Positions 37,178 through 46,975 of a stretch of 64,000 bases of DNA are shown here, one piece after another. The DNA lies in NCBI GenBank assembly GCA_028713995.1, contig JAQTNF010000006.1:1-64000 (forward strand). The letters run 5' to 3'. Numbering within the stretch: the first letter of the stretch is position 1; each line of letters starts with the position of its first letter. The notes below the pieces were generated by a model. The model was given only the letters and a program-made list of their open reading frames with translations, was not told the origin of the DNA and did not search any database. The position numbers and the translations under genes were made by a program. Source of the stretch: Deltaproteobacteria bacterium. Lineage in GTDB: Bacteria; Myxococcota_A; Polyangia; JAAYKL01.

Positions 37178-39268
37178 CTACGGGGTCTCGTAGCCGGCCT
37201 TGAGGAAGACCTCGGCCGACGGGCCCGGGATGGGAGCGTGCCCGTTGTTGTATGGTTGGATGTACCAGATCTCGCCGTTCGTCAGGTTGCGCGCCCCGAC
37301 TTGCACGAACACCCCATCGGCGAACAGGTTGCGGTACATGAAGTTGGCGTTGACCGTCACCTCGGGGTCGAACTTCTTGAGCACCATCTCGTCGTTCTCG
37401 TCGATGCGCGTGTAGCCGTAGCGATCGCCCAGGAGCAGCGAGGTCGAGACGTTGAACGTGAGGTTGTCCACGATCTGCACGCCGCCGTTGAGCGCCACCT
37501 TGTGCTGGGCGAAGCCGAGCAGCACGTTGCCGTGCCCGGGCACCGCGTACGTCTCGATGTCGTTCTGCCCGGCCGGGTTGTAGTAGGCGTAGCCCAGGTT
37601 GGCGAAGTGCCCGCGCAGCTTGAAGCGCAGCTCGGCCTCCACGCCCGCGGTCCCGGTCTTGGAGTAGTTCCTGTCCCCCTCGAGGTTGGTCTCGTCGTCG
37701 TAGTAGTACACGAGCGGGCCGTCGACCATGGTGTAGAACCCGTTGGCCACCACGAAGAGGAAGTCGGTCAGCCGGTAGCCCAGCTCGAGCTCGAAGGTCG
37801 AGGTCTTCTCGGGCTTGGCGTCGGGCGAGTAGGCCAGGTTGAGCGTGCTCGGCGCGCGGAACGCCTGGGCCGCGAGCGCCTTGTAGTGGAACGGCCCGAA
37901 GGCCTTGGTCAGCGCGCCGCGCGGCACGAACGACGGGCCGAACTGGCTGTTGTACTCGAAGCGCGCGCCGGCCGAGATGTCCACGAAGTCCGTCACCGCG
38001 AGCCCCTGGCCGTAGACCGCGCCGTTGTGGAAGGCGAGCTCGGTCCTGCAGTCGGGATCCGCGCCGGGGTGCTTGCCCGGGTTCTCGCACAGGTCCGGCG
38101 CGAAGCCGTAGATGTCGTCGGTCACGTGGTCGTAAGTGTACTCCGCGCCGAGCATGAGGTTGAGCCAGGAGGTGGCGTCCCACGTGGCCTCGAGCCCGCC
38201 CGTCAGCCGGTTCATCGAGGGATCCCAGTAGTAGGGGTCCTCGTACTGCAGGGCGTCCGGATCGACGGTGACCCACGGCCTTTGGTACGTCCAGGCCACG
38301 CGCGGCGTGAGCTTGAAGCCCTCGGCCGGCTCGGCCGTGTACGCGAGGCGCAGCGAGCTCGTGTAGAAGTCCACCGGCAGGGGCGACTCCAGGTTCTGGT
38401 AGTACCCGTCGCGCATGGTGGTGTGGTAGCGCTCGAGCAGCACACCGAGATCGAGGCCCTTGTAACCGAGCCGCAGGCTGGCCGTGAGCGGGTCGGTCGC
38501 CGCGTTGCCCGCCATGTTGAAGGTCGAGCCGTACACGTCGGTGTAGTCGCGATCCGAGACGTTGCCCTCACCCGCGAAGACGTTGACCACGGCCGAAAGC
38601 TCGCCTCCAGGCGCCACACCGCCCGTGCTGAGGCTCAGATAGCGCATGCCATAGGTGTCGCCCAACGACTGCCCGTGGTTGGCCACGCCGTCGAGCATCT
38701 GGCTGTAGTGCCCGGTGACGCCCACGCCGTGCACGTCGGCGGCGGAGCGCGTGATCACGTTCACCACCGCGAGCTCGGCCGAGCCGCCGTAGATCACGGA
38801 GCCCGGGCCGCGGATGATCTCCACGCGCTCGATCCAGTCGACCGGGATGCGGTTGGCGAGAGGCGTGCCGAAGTAGAGCAGCTCGTTCATGGCGTGGCCG
38901 TCGAGCAGCACCAGGATCTTGCCGTCGCCGCCCCACAGGCCGCGCACGCCCGCGTAGATGACGCTGTAGGCGTCCGTGCCGAACTGCATGCTCGGCATGA
39001 GGCGCAGCACGTCGAGCAGGTCTCGCGCTCCGGAGCGAAGGATCTCCTCGCGTGTGAGCACGGTCACGATGCCCGGGGCCTCGCGCACGGTGGTGCCCTT
39101 GGTGCGCGTGGCCACGGAGGTCTCCATGTCGAGCAGCGACTCGAGCGACATGTCCGCGATGTCCGTGGCTTCGCCGGCCGATTCCTGCGCAAAAGCGGGC
39201 TGCGCCGCGAGCGCGGCTCCAGCGAGAAGCAAGGCTGCGAATGATTCCTTGATCAATGTGTATCGCAT
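37178..39268 (-). CDS. TonB-dependent receptor (tandem copy 1)
   Basis: Signal peptide; plug TKGTTVREAPGIVTVLTREEILRSGARDLLDVLR; IERVEIIRGPGSVIYGGSAELAVVNVIT; barrel. Confidence 0.92.
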   Translation of the reverse strand: MRYTLIKESFAALLLAGAALAAQPAFAQESAGEATDIADMSLESLLDMETSVATRTKGTTVREAPGIVTVLTREEILRSGARDLLDVLRLMPSMQFGTDAYSVIYAGVRGLWGGDGKILVLLDGHAMNELLYFGTPLANRIPVDWIERVEIIRGPGSVIYGGSAELAVVNVITRSAADVHGVGVTGHYSQMLDGVANHGQSLGDTYGMRYLSLSTGGVAPGGELSAVVNVFAGEGNVSDRDYTDVYGSTFNMAGNAATDPLTASLRLGYKGLDLGVLLERYHTTMRDGYYQNLESPLPVDFYTSSLRLAYTAEPAEGFKLTPRVAWTYQRPWVTVDPDALQYEDPYYWDPSMNRLTGGLEATWDATSWLNLMLGAEYTYDHVTDDIYGFAPDLCENPGKHPGADPDCRTELAFHNGAVYGQGLAVTDFVDISAGARFEYNSQFGPSFVPRGALTKAFGPFHYKALAAQAFRAPSTLNLAYSPDAKPEKTSTFELELGYRLTDFLFVVANGFYTMVDGPLVYYYDDETNLEGDRNYSKTGTAGVEAELRFKLRGHFANLGYAYYNPAGQNDIETYAVPGHGNVLLGFAQHKVALNGGVQIVDNLTFNVSTSLLLGDRYGYTRIDENDEMVLKKFDPEVTVNANFMYRNLFADGVFVQVGARNLTNGEIWYIQPYNNGHAPIPGPSAEVFLKAGYETP

Positions 39269-39278
39269 GGGTGCCCGG

Positions 39279-41363
39279 CTACGGGGTCTCGTAGCCGGCC
39301 TTGAGGAAGACCTCGGCCGACGGACCCGGGATGGGAGCGTGCCCGTTGTTGTATGGTTGGATGTACCAGATCTCGCCGTTCGTCAGGTTGCGCGCCCCGA
39401 CTTGCACGAACACCCCATCGGCGAACAGGTTGCGGTACATGAAGTTGGCGTTGACCGTCACCTCGGGGTCGAACTTCTTGAGCACCATCTCGTCGTTCTC
39501 GTCGATGCGCGTGTAGCCGTAGCGATCGCCCAGGAGCAGCGAGGTCGAGACGTTGAACGTGAGGTTGTCCACGATCTGCACGCCGCCGTTGAGCGCCACC
39601 TTGTGCTGGGCGAAGCCGAGCAGCACGTTGTCGTGGCCCGGCACGGCCCAGGTCTCGATCTTGTTCTGTCCGGCCGGGTTGTAATAGGCGTAGCCAAGGT
39701 TGGCGAAGTGCGCGCCGAGCTTGAAGCGCAGCTCGGCCTCCATGCCCGCGGTCCCGGTCTTGGAGTAGTTCTTGTACCCTTCGTCGTTGGTCGTGCTGTC
39801 GTAGAAGTACACGATCGGACCGTCGATCATGGAGTAGAACCCGTTGGCCACGACGAAGAGGAAGTCGGTCAGCCGGTAGCCCAGCTCCAGCTCGAAGATG
39901 GTCGTCTTCTCGGGTTTCACGTCGGGCGAGTAGCCCGCGGTGAGCGTGCTCGGCGCCATGAAGGCCTGGGCCGCGAGCGCCTTGTAGTGGAACGGCCCGA
40001 AGGCCTTGGTCAGCGCGCCGCGCGGTACGAACGACGTACCGAACCGGCTGTTGTCCTCGAAGCGCGCGCCGGCCGAGATGTCGACGAAGTCCGTGACCAC
40101 GAGCCCCTGCCCGTACACAGCGCCGTTGTGCAGATCGAAGACGGTCTTGCAGCTCGGGTCCGTTCCGAGGCGCTCGCCGGGGTTGAAGCACAGGTCCGGC
40201 TCGAAGCCGAAGAAGTCGTCCTCGGCGTGATCGTAGGTGTACTCCCCGCCGATCGTGAGGTTGAGCCAGCTCGTCGCGTCCCACGTGGCCTCGAGCCCGG
40301 CCGTCACGCGGTGGATCGACGGATCCCAGTAGTACGGATCCGGGTACTGCAGCGCGCTCGGATCCGTGATCACCCAGGGCCTCTGGTACGTCCAGCCCAC
40401 GCGCGGCGTGAGCTTGAAGCCCTTGCCCGGGTCGAAGGTGTACGCGGCGCTCACCGAGCTCGTGTAGAAGTTGTCCCGCAGGGGCGCCTTCAGGTTCTCG
40501 CCGTAGCCGTCGCGCATGGTGGTGCTGTAACGCTCGAGAAGCACGCCGAGATCGAGGCCCTTGTAACCGAGCCGCAGGCTGGCGGTGAGCGGATCGGCCG
40601 CTCCGTTGCCCGCCATGTTGTAGGTCGAGCCGTAGATGTCCGTGTAGTCGCGATCCGAGACGTTGCCCTCACCCGCGAAGACGTTGACCACGGCCGAAAG
40701 CTCGCCGCCCGGCGCCACGCCGCCCGTGCTGAGGCTCAGGTAGCGCATGCCGTAGGTGTCGCCCAACGACTGCCCGTGGTTGGCCACGCCGTCGAGCATC
40801 TGGCTGTAGTGCCCCGTGACGCCCACGCCGTGGATCTCGGCAGCCGAGCGGGTGACCACGTTGATGACCGCGAGCTCGGCCGAGCCGCCGTACATCACGG
40901 ATCCCGGACCGCGGATGATCTCCACGCGCTCGATCCAGTCGACCGGGATGCGATTGGCGAGCGGCGCGCCGAAGTAGAGCAGGTCGGACATGGCGTGGCC
41001 GTCAAGCAGCACCAGGATCTTGCCGTTGGCGCCCCACTGGCCCCGGATGGCCGCGTAGATCACGTTGTAGACGTCGACGCCGAACTGGAGGCTCGGCACG
41101 AGACGCAGCACGTCGAGCAGGTCTCGCGCTCCGGAGCGAAGGATCTCCTCGCGTGTGAGCACGGTCACGATGCCCGGGGCCTCGCGCACGGTGGTGCCCT
41201 TGGTGCGCGTGGCCACGGAGGTCTCCATGTCGAGCAGCGACTCGAGCGACATGTCCGCGATGTCCGTGGCTTCGCCGGCCGATTCCTGCGCAAGAGCGGA
41301 CGACGCCGCGAGCGCGGCTCCGGCGAGGAGCAGGGCTGCGGAACGATCCCGTCGCGACATCAC
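39279..41363 (-). CDS. TonB-dependent receptor (tandem copy 2)
   Basis: Same length and architecture as 37178-39268; long nearly identical DNA blocks at both ends. Confidence 0.92.
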   Translation of the reverse strand: MMSRRDRSAALLLAGAALAASSALAQESAGEATDIADMSLESLLDMETSVATRTKGTTVREAPGIVTVLTREEILRSGARDLLDVLRLVPSLQFGVDVYNVIYAAIRGQWGANGKILVLLDGHAMSDLLYFGAPLANRIPVDWIERVEIIRGPGSVMYGGSAELAVINVVTRSAAEIHGVGVTGHYSQMLDGVANHGQSLGDTYGMRYLSLSTGGVAPGGELSAVVNVFAGEGNVSDRDYTDIYGSTYNMAGNGAADPLTASLRLGYKGLDLGVLLERYSTTMRDGYGENLKAPLRDNFYTSSVSAAYTFDPGKGFKLTPRVGWTYQRPWVITDPSALQYPDPYYWDPSIHRVTAGLEATWDATSWLNLTIGGEYTYDHAEDDFFGFEPDLCFNPGERLGTDPSCKTVFDLHNGAVYGQGLVVTDFVDISAGARFEDNSRFGTSFVPRGALTKAFGPFHYKALAAQAFMAPSTLTAGYSPDVKPEKTTIFELELGYRLTDFLFVVANGFYSMIDGPIVYFYDSTTNDEGYKNYSKTGTAGMEAELRFKLGAHFANLGYAYYNPAGQNKIETWAVPGHDNVLLGFAQHKVALNGGVQIVDNLTFNVSTSLLLGDRYGYTRIDENDEMVLKKFDPEVTVNANFMYRNLFADGVFVQVGARNLTNGEIWYIQPYNNGHAPIPGPSAEVFLKAGYETP

Positions 41364-41384
41364 GGAAACCTCCTTCGGAGCTCC

Positions 41385-42950
41385 CTACGACAACCTGAAG
41401 CGGGCCACGAGGGCCGAGAGCTCCTCGGCGTTGGCGTTGAGCGCCTTGCCGCGCTGTTCCACCACGCGGATGCTGGTGAGGTTGGCGTCCGACACCTCGT
41501 TGATCCCGGTCAGCGCCACGGTCATCTTCCTGAGCCCCGCCACCTGCTGGACCGCGCCCTCCCCGATGTGGCGCGCCTCGTCGGCCGTGGCCGCGATGGC
41601 CTCGGACAGGCGCCGGATCACGCGGCCCGTGTTGTCGATGCTGTGCGTTCCCATGTCCGTGCGTTCCCGGCCGTCGCGCGAGCGGGCCGCCACCTCGGTG
41701 ATGGCCTGCTTGATATCCCCGAGGGTGGCCTGCACCTGGTTCGTGGCCACCCGCGACGCCACGGCCAGGCTGCGTACCTCGCGCGCCACGACCGCGAAGC
41801 CCCGGCCGAACTCGCCGGCCTTTGCGGCCTCGATGGAGGCGTTGATGGCGAGGAGGTGCGACTGCCGCGCGATCTCCTCGGCGCCCAGGACGATCTCGTC
41901 GACCGTGCCCACCAGCGTCTCGAGCACGCTCACGGCCTCGACGATCGACTCCATCTGCCTGCGGATCTCGCGGAAGTGGCCGGCCGAGTCGTCCACCGCG
42001 GCGAGGCCTTCGCCCGACACCTTCATCGTCTCGCCGGCCGTGGACACGATCCGGCGCGCGTTGTTCGAAGACGAGTGGCCCGTGCGCTCCACGTCCTTCA
42101 TGGTCACGGTGGCCGTGGCGATGTCGCGCGCCTGCTCGGTCGCCGCGGTGGCGAGGTGGGCCGTGCTCGAAAGGATCTGGCCCGACGATTCCCCGAGGTC
42201 CGCGGACACCTTCTTGATGGCGTGGACGCTGCCCCGGAAGGTCTCCATGGTCCGCTCGATGGCCTGCCGCATGGCGGTCACCTCGGTCGCCGCCCGCTTC
42301 TCGGTCTCGAGGGTCGAGGCGGAGAGGTCGCCCGCGCCGAAGCGCTCGACGGCCCTGGTCATGGCCTCGATGGGGCGCACCACGACCCTGCCCACGGCCA
42401 GGACCAGGTAGGTCGTCACGAACAGCGTGAGCAGGAGCCCCGCGATCAGGCTGAGCGTGCGGACGCGCGACGAGCCGGCCTCAATGCGGGCGAGCGAGAA
42501 CCCGAGCCGCAGCGTCCCGATGCGCGAGCCCTTGGCCATGATCGGCGCACAGGCGTGCATGAGGCCGTTCGCCTCGTACTGGTCGAGGGCGGCCGCGTCG
42601 GCGCGCTCCGCGAGCGTGCGGCCGACCGTCAGGCCCGAGAACACGAACTCGGTCCCGTCCTTGCGTTCCACGAGCACGTACGCCAGCTCCGGGTCGCTCC
42701 GCAGCCCGGCGACGATGTCGTTCGCGGCCTCGGGCTGGTCGAAGTCCACGGCCGCGCTCACGCCCGAAGCGACCACGGTCGCGAGCGCCTGCGCCTTCAT
42801 CTTGAGCCCGTCGCGCAGCTGGCCCACGAAGAGGCTCGAGAAGAAGAGCACCACGCACAGCGAGGCGACGATCGTTCCGGCGCCGGAGAGCAGCACCACG
42901 CGGGAGCGCAGCGATCTGAAATGTCCAGGGTTCAACAGGTCGTCACCCAT
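41385..42950 (-). CDS. Methyl-accepting chemotaxis protein with CHASE8-like periplasmic domain and HAMP
   Basis: [77 protein letters not shown] hairpin [44 protein letters not shown]. Confidence 0.88.
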   Translation of the reverse strand: MGDDLLNPGHFRSLRSRVVLLSGAGTIVASLCVVLFFSSLFVGQLRDGLKMKAQALATVVASGVSAAVDFDQPEAANDIVAGLRSDPELAYVLVERKDGTEFVFSGLTVGRTLAERADAAALDQYEANGLMHACAPIMAKGSRIGTLRLGFSLARIEAGSSRVRTLSLIAGLLLTLFVTTYLVLAVGRVVVRPIEAMTRAVERFGAGDLSASTLETEKRAATEVTAMRQAIERTMETFRGSVHAIKKVSADLGESSGQILSSTAHLATAATEQARDIATATVTMKDVERTGHSSSNNARRIVSTAGETMKVSGEGLAAVDDSAGHFREIRRQMESIVEAVSVLETLVGTVDEIVLGAEEIARQSHLLAINASIEAAKAGEFGRGFAVVAREVRSLAVASRVATNQVQATLGDIKQAITEVAARSRDGRERTDMGTHSIDNTGRVIRRLSEAIAATADEARHIGEGAVQQVAGLRKMTVALTGINEVSDANLTSIRVVEQRGKALNANAEELSALVARFRLS

Positions 42951-42964
42951 GCATGAAATTTGGT

Positions 42965-43546
42965 TTATCTTATCACCTCGGCCAGCCTGAGCAATGCCGC
43001 GTCGAGGTCCATGCCCTCGTCCTTCGATGTCTTCAGGTTGACCAGAATCTGACCCTTGCCGTTTTTCAGGACCACCGCCACGGCCAGGCCCTTCTCGGTC
43101 AGGTCCCGCGCTCCGGACAGCGTCGCCACGCGGCTCTCTCGAGCCACGCGCGCCACGTCCGCCGCCACGCCCTGAAGGCCTCCGCACACGTAGATCGCGC
43201 CGGTCCTGCGCTTCCGCAGGGCGTCCGTGAGGGATGCGGGTCCGGACCACGACACGGGCTCGACGTCCATCGTGAGCCCATTGACGGTGAGCTTCTTGAG
43301 GGCGCCGAGAGCCGCGACGACCTCGGATTTTTCCGCTGCCGACGCGGTGTCGGCCGGATCGAAGAGCACGACCACGACCAGCTTGCCGTTGTCGGCGCGG
43401 GTCAGGAAGTTGCGATCATATGTCAGCACGCGCAGCAGGATCTTCATGCGCTGGTCGACCGGAACCGTTTGCGCCGCGGCGGCCAGGCCGGCGAGGACGA
43501 AAACGGAAAAGAGGAGGAAAGCGAGTGCTTTGGTCGATCTGCTCAT
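42965..43546 (-). CDS. YfiR/DUF4154 family periplasmic protein
   Basis: Signal peptide; [54 protein letters not shown]. Confidence 0.8.
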   Translation of the reverse strand: MSRSTKALAFLLFSVFVLAGLAAAAQTVPVDQRMKILLRVLTYDRNFLTRADNGKLVVVVLFDPADTASAAEKSEVVAALGALKKLTVNGLTMDVEPVSWSGPASLTDALRKRRTGAIYVCGGLQGVAADVARVARESRVATLSGARDLTEKGLAVAVVLKNGKGQILVNLKTSKDEGMDLDAALLRLAEVIR

Positions 43547-43619
43547 GCCTGCTCCCAAAAGAATCCGAGTCCTCCTTGAATAGGGACCATGCCCGAGCGC
43601 TCGATATTCACCCCATGCC

Positions 43620-43895
43620 TCATCCGTGCCGGTACCGGATGCCGAAGCCGGGCTCCGGGTACTTCCAGGTGACGGCCCCGGCCGGACACACCACGAGGCA
43701 CGTGCCGCATTCGAGGCATCCGGCGTGCTCGATCTTGACGAGGCCCGAGTCGGGGTCGAGCGAGTAGAGCTCGGCCGGGCACACGGACAGGCACACGCGG
43801 TTGTCACAGGCGCGGCATGCCTCCTCATTCACCACGATGTGGCTCTCCTTGTGGGCCTTGATGGCGTTGAGCGCGACCTTTTCCTCTACCTTCAT
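43620..43895 (-). CDS. fixX: Ferredoxin-like protein FixX
   Basis: CRACDNRVCLSVCPAELY...CLECGTCLVVCPAGAVTWKYPEPGFGIRYRHG. Confidence 0.9.
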   Translation of the reverse strand: MKVEEKVALNAIKAHKESHIVVNEEACRACDNRVCLSVCPAELYSLDPDSGLVKIEHAGCLECGTCLVVCPAGAVTWKYPEPGFGIRYRHG

Positions 43896-43902
43896 GGCGG
43901 CC

Positions 43903-45198
43903 TCACATCCTGTTGAATCGCAGCAGATCCCGGTACCCGCGCCAGCCGAGCACGTTCTTGCGCAGATGCCTCACCGCCTGCCTGACCGTCATGTTCGCGC
44001 CGTCCGCGCCCACGCGGAAGAAGCCTTGCGCCAGCGTCGCCACCTCGCGCGGGTAGTGGCCGTAGAGGTGCGGCATGGAGAGCACGCCGTGCGCGCGCTT
44101 GTGGGCCCGCATCTCCCGCATGACGAAGCTCGTCTCGAGCGCGACCCGGTAGCGCGCCAGGCACGCGGCCGGCTCGAGCGTGTTGCGCTTCGCCTCCACC
44201 GCGCTGCGGCCCGCGAGCACGCCCGAGGCCATGGCGAGGTCCATGCCGCGTACCGTGGTGCCGGTGTTGAGCACGAAGCCCGCCGCGTCGCCCACGAGGA
44301 GCAGGCCCGGCACGCCCGGGTCCGGGAGCCGCTTCAAGTCCGGCTCGGGAACGAGGTGCGCGCCGTACTCCACGGTGCGGCCGCCCGCGATCAGGCTCGC
44401 CACGTCGGGACGCTCCTTGAAGCGCTCCATGAGCTCCCACAAGTGCGCCTCTCCTCGCCACTCCCTCACCGCCGGGAGCTGGAACACGAGGCCGAGCGAG
44501 ATGCTCGTCGCGTTGGTGTAGAGGAATCCGCCGCCGGGCAGCCCCTTCGTGATCTCGCCCATGTAGAGCCGGCTCGCGCCCTGGCCCGCGGGCAGGTTGA
44601 AGCGCTGCTCGATGGTCGCCGCGTCGAGCTCGATGACCTCCTTGACGCCCACCGCGTACTGATCCACCGGGCGTTTGGCGCGCAGCCCGGTCTCCTCGGC
44701 CAGGAACGAGAGCGCCCCGTCCGCGGCCACCACGAGCCCGGCGCGCAGCTCCTCGGAGCCCACCTTGACGCCCGCGATGCGCCCGTTTTCGCGCACGAGC
44801 GAGTCGACGCGCTGCTGCGGCAACACCATCGCGTCCTTCTCGGAGAGCTTGTCGGCGAGGAACGCGTCGAGCTTCGCGCGCAGCACGGTCGCGGAGGAGG
44901 GCGGGCCGGACGCGGGGTTCTCGTCGAGGCGGAACGACACGCTCGACGTCTCGTCGGTGAGCACGATCGATTCGGAGGTGACCGGGCGCTCGAGCGGTGC
45001 GCCGTCGAGGAGAGACCCGCACAGCTCGCGCAGCGGCTCGAGGTACAGCCGGCCGCCGGACAGGTTCTTGGCCCCGGCCACGTCGCCGCGCTCGAGGACC
45101 GCCACCTGCAGGCCGTTCGAGGCCGCCTCCCACGCGCACGCGAGCCCCGCCGGCCCCGCGCCCACCACGATGACATCCAGCTCGTCGCCGTCGCTCAT
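43903..45198 (-). CDS. fixC: Electron-transfer flavoprotein:quinone oxidoreductase FixC
   Basis: VIVVGAGPAGLACAWEAA; LLLVGDAAGFVLNTGTTVRGMDLAMASG. Confidence 0.92.
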   Translation of the reverse strand: MSDGDELDVIVVGAGPAGLACAWEAASNGLQVAVLERGDVAGAKNLSGGRLYLEPLRELCGSLLDGAPLERPVTSESIVLTDETSSVSFRLDENPASGPPSSATVLRAKLDAFLADKLSEKDAMVLPQQRVDSLVRENGRIAGVKVGSEELRAGLVVAADGALSFLAEETGLRAKRPVDQYAVGVKEVIELDAATIEQRFNLPAGQGASRLYMGEITKGLPGGGFLYTNATSISLGLVFQLPAVREWRGEAHLWELMERFKERPDVASLIAGGRTVEYGAHLVPEPDLKRLPDPGVPGLLLVGDAAGFVLNTGTTVRGMDLAMASGVLAGRSAVEAKRNTLEPAACLARYRVALETSFVMREMRAHKRAHGVLSMPHLYGHYPREVATLAQGFFRVGADGANMTVRQAVRHLRKNVLGWRGYRDLLRFNRM

Positions 45199-45202
45199 GC
45201 CG

Positions 45203-46183
45203 TCACGCCTTCTTCTCGATCTTGCGCAACGCCGCGGCGAGCGCGGGCACGACCTGCGCGCCGTCGCCCACGATGCCGTAGTCCGCGCTCTTGAAGATGA
45301 GCGCCTCGGGATCGGTGTTCACCGCCACGACCACCTTGGACGTGTTCATGCCGAGCGTGTGGTGGATGGCGCCCGAGACGCCGACCGCGACGTACAGCTC
45401 GGGTGAGACGGTCTTGCCGCTCTTGCCCACCTGCTCGTCGTGCGGCCGGAACCCGGCGTCCACGAGCGCGCGCGAGGCACCCACTGCCGCATCGAGCACC
45501 TCGGCCAGCTCCTCGATCATCTTGAAGCGCGCCGCGTCGCCCATGCCGCGCCCGCCGGTCACCACGCGCCGCGCCTCGGACACATCCTGGCGCCCCGCCG
45601 CCGTGGCCTTGCGCTCGACGACGGCGAATCCGAGCGCGTCGGGCAGGGCGAGCGCGATCTTCTCGACGGTCCCGGGCGCGGCGAGCCTTTCGGGCATGGC
45701 GAAGCTGCCCGGACGGGCGGTGAGGCACGCGGGAGCCGTCCCGAAGGCGATCTCCTCGTAGACCCGGCCGCCGTGGACCGGACGTCGCGCCGTGACCGCG
45801 CCGTTGTCGAAGCCGATCGCCACGCAGGAGCTCGCGTAGCCGCAGCCGAGCAATGCCGCGAGCCTGGGCGCGAGCTCGAGGCCGGTGGACGTGGCCCCCG
45901 CCAGCACGGCGATGGGCGCGCCGCGTTTCGAGGCGAGGTCCGCGAGCGCGGCCGCGTGCCGCGTGGCCTCGTACGGCTCGAGACGCGGGGAGTCGAGCTT
46001 CACCACGGGCGCGAAGCCCGCGAGCGCGCTCGACGCCGCCTCGTCTCCGCCCGCGAGGACGAACAAGGCCTTCCCGCCGCTCCTGGCCGAAAGGTCGCGC
46101 GCGGCTCCCATGAGCTGGAACGTGCCGCGTGTCACGCGACCGCCCCGGATTTCCGCGAGGACCCAGATCTCGTTCGAAGCCAT
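45203..46183 (-). CDS. fixB: Electron transfer flavoprotein alpha subunit FixB
   Basis: VVTGGRGMGD, VGKSGKTVSPELYVAVGVSGAIHHTLGMNTSKVVVAVNTDPEALIF. Confidence 0.93.
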   Translation of the reverse strand: MASNEIWVLAEIRGGRVTRGTFQLMGAARDLSARSGGKALFVLAGGDEAASSALAGFAPVVKLDSPRLEPYEATRHAAALADLASKRGAPIAVLAGATSTGLELAPRLAALLGCGYASSCVAIGFDNGAVTARRPVHGGRVYEEIAFGTAPACLTARPGSFAMPERLAAPGTVEKIALALPDALGFAVVERKATAAGRQDVSEARRVVTGGRGMGDAARFKMIEELAEVLDAAVGASRALVDAGFRPHDEQVGKSGKTVSPELYVAVGVSGAIHHTLGMNTSKVVVAVNTDPEALIFKSADYGIVGDGAQVVPALAAALRKIEKKA

Positions 46184-46195
46184 GGATCCTCCTCC

Positions 46196-46975
46196 TTATG
46201 CCAGCACGCCGGCCTGCTCGAGCCGGCGCGCGAGCTCGTCCACGTTCGCGGGGAACGGCTCGGTCAACATGGTCACTGCCGGCCGCGAGGGCGGCGGCGC
46301 GTAGCGGACGTGGCGCGTTCGCGCGCCTGGGATCGGAGCCGCGACGCCCAGCTCGGTGAGCGGGACGTTCGGGATCTTGGCCTTCATGGCCTTCATGACG
46401 CGCGTCACGACAGGAATACGCGGCTCGGCCAGGCCCTTCTCGGCCGTGACGAGCGCGGGCAGGGGAGCCTTCAACGTCCACACCTCGCCCTCGACCTCGC
46501 GGCCCACCTCGACCGTGCCCGCGGCCGCGTCGACCTTGAGCGACACGACGGCGCTCGCGTGCGGCATGCCGAGCAGGGCGGCCACCATGGGGCCCACGGC
46601 CGCCATGTCGTCATCGCCCGCCTGCTTGCCCGCGAGCACGAGCGACGGCCCGAAGGCCTTGAGCCGCGACGCGAGCACGGAGGCTACGACCAGGCTGTCC
46701 GCGCCGTCGAGGGTTTCGTCGCCCAGGTGCTCGACCTGGTCGATGCCCATGGCCACGGCCCGCCGCAGCGCGTCCACCGCGCGCCGCCCGCCGGCCGAGA
46801 AGGCCGTGAGCTGCGCGTCCGGCGCGGCCGCCTTGACCGCGAGCGCCGCCTCCATGGCGATCTCGTCGAAGAACGAGCACACGTACCTGTCCTCGATGCG
46901 CAGGTCCTTGTCCGAGGCGATCTCGACCGTCGCCTCCAGATCCGGGACCTGCTTGACCAGAACTGCGATTTTCAT
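46196..46975 (-). CDS. fixA: Electron transfer flavoprotein beta subunit FixA
   Basis: MKIAVLVKQVPDLEATVEI; GADSLVVASVLASRL; LVLAGKQAGDDDMAAVGPMVAALLG. Confidence 0.93.
   Translation of the reverse strand: MKIAVLVKQVPDLEATVEIASDKDLRIEDRYVCSFFDEIAMEAALAVKAAAPDAQLTAFSAGGRRAVDALRRAVAMGIDQVEHLGDETLDGADSLVVASVLASRLKAFGPSLVLAGKQAGDDDMAAVGPMVAALLGMPHASAVVSLKVDAAAGTVEVGREVEGEVWTLKAPLPALVTAEKGLAEPRIPVVTRVMKAMKAKIPNVPLTELGVAAPIPGARTRHVRYAPPPSRPAVTMLTEPFPANVDELARRLEQAGVLA

Noticed and set aside
37127-39244. 705-aa plus-strand ORF
   Set aside because: Same reason: antisense to a well-supported TonB receptor
38976-42956. 1326-aa plus-strand ORF opposite the TonB receptors and MCP
   Set aside because: Antisense open frame typical of high-GC DNA; composition (RARRAHE-rich) is the mirror of strongly supported minus-strand genes
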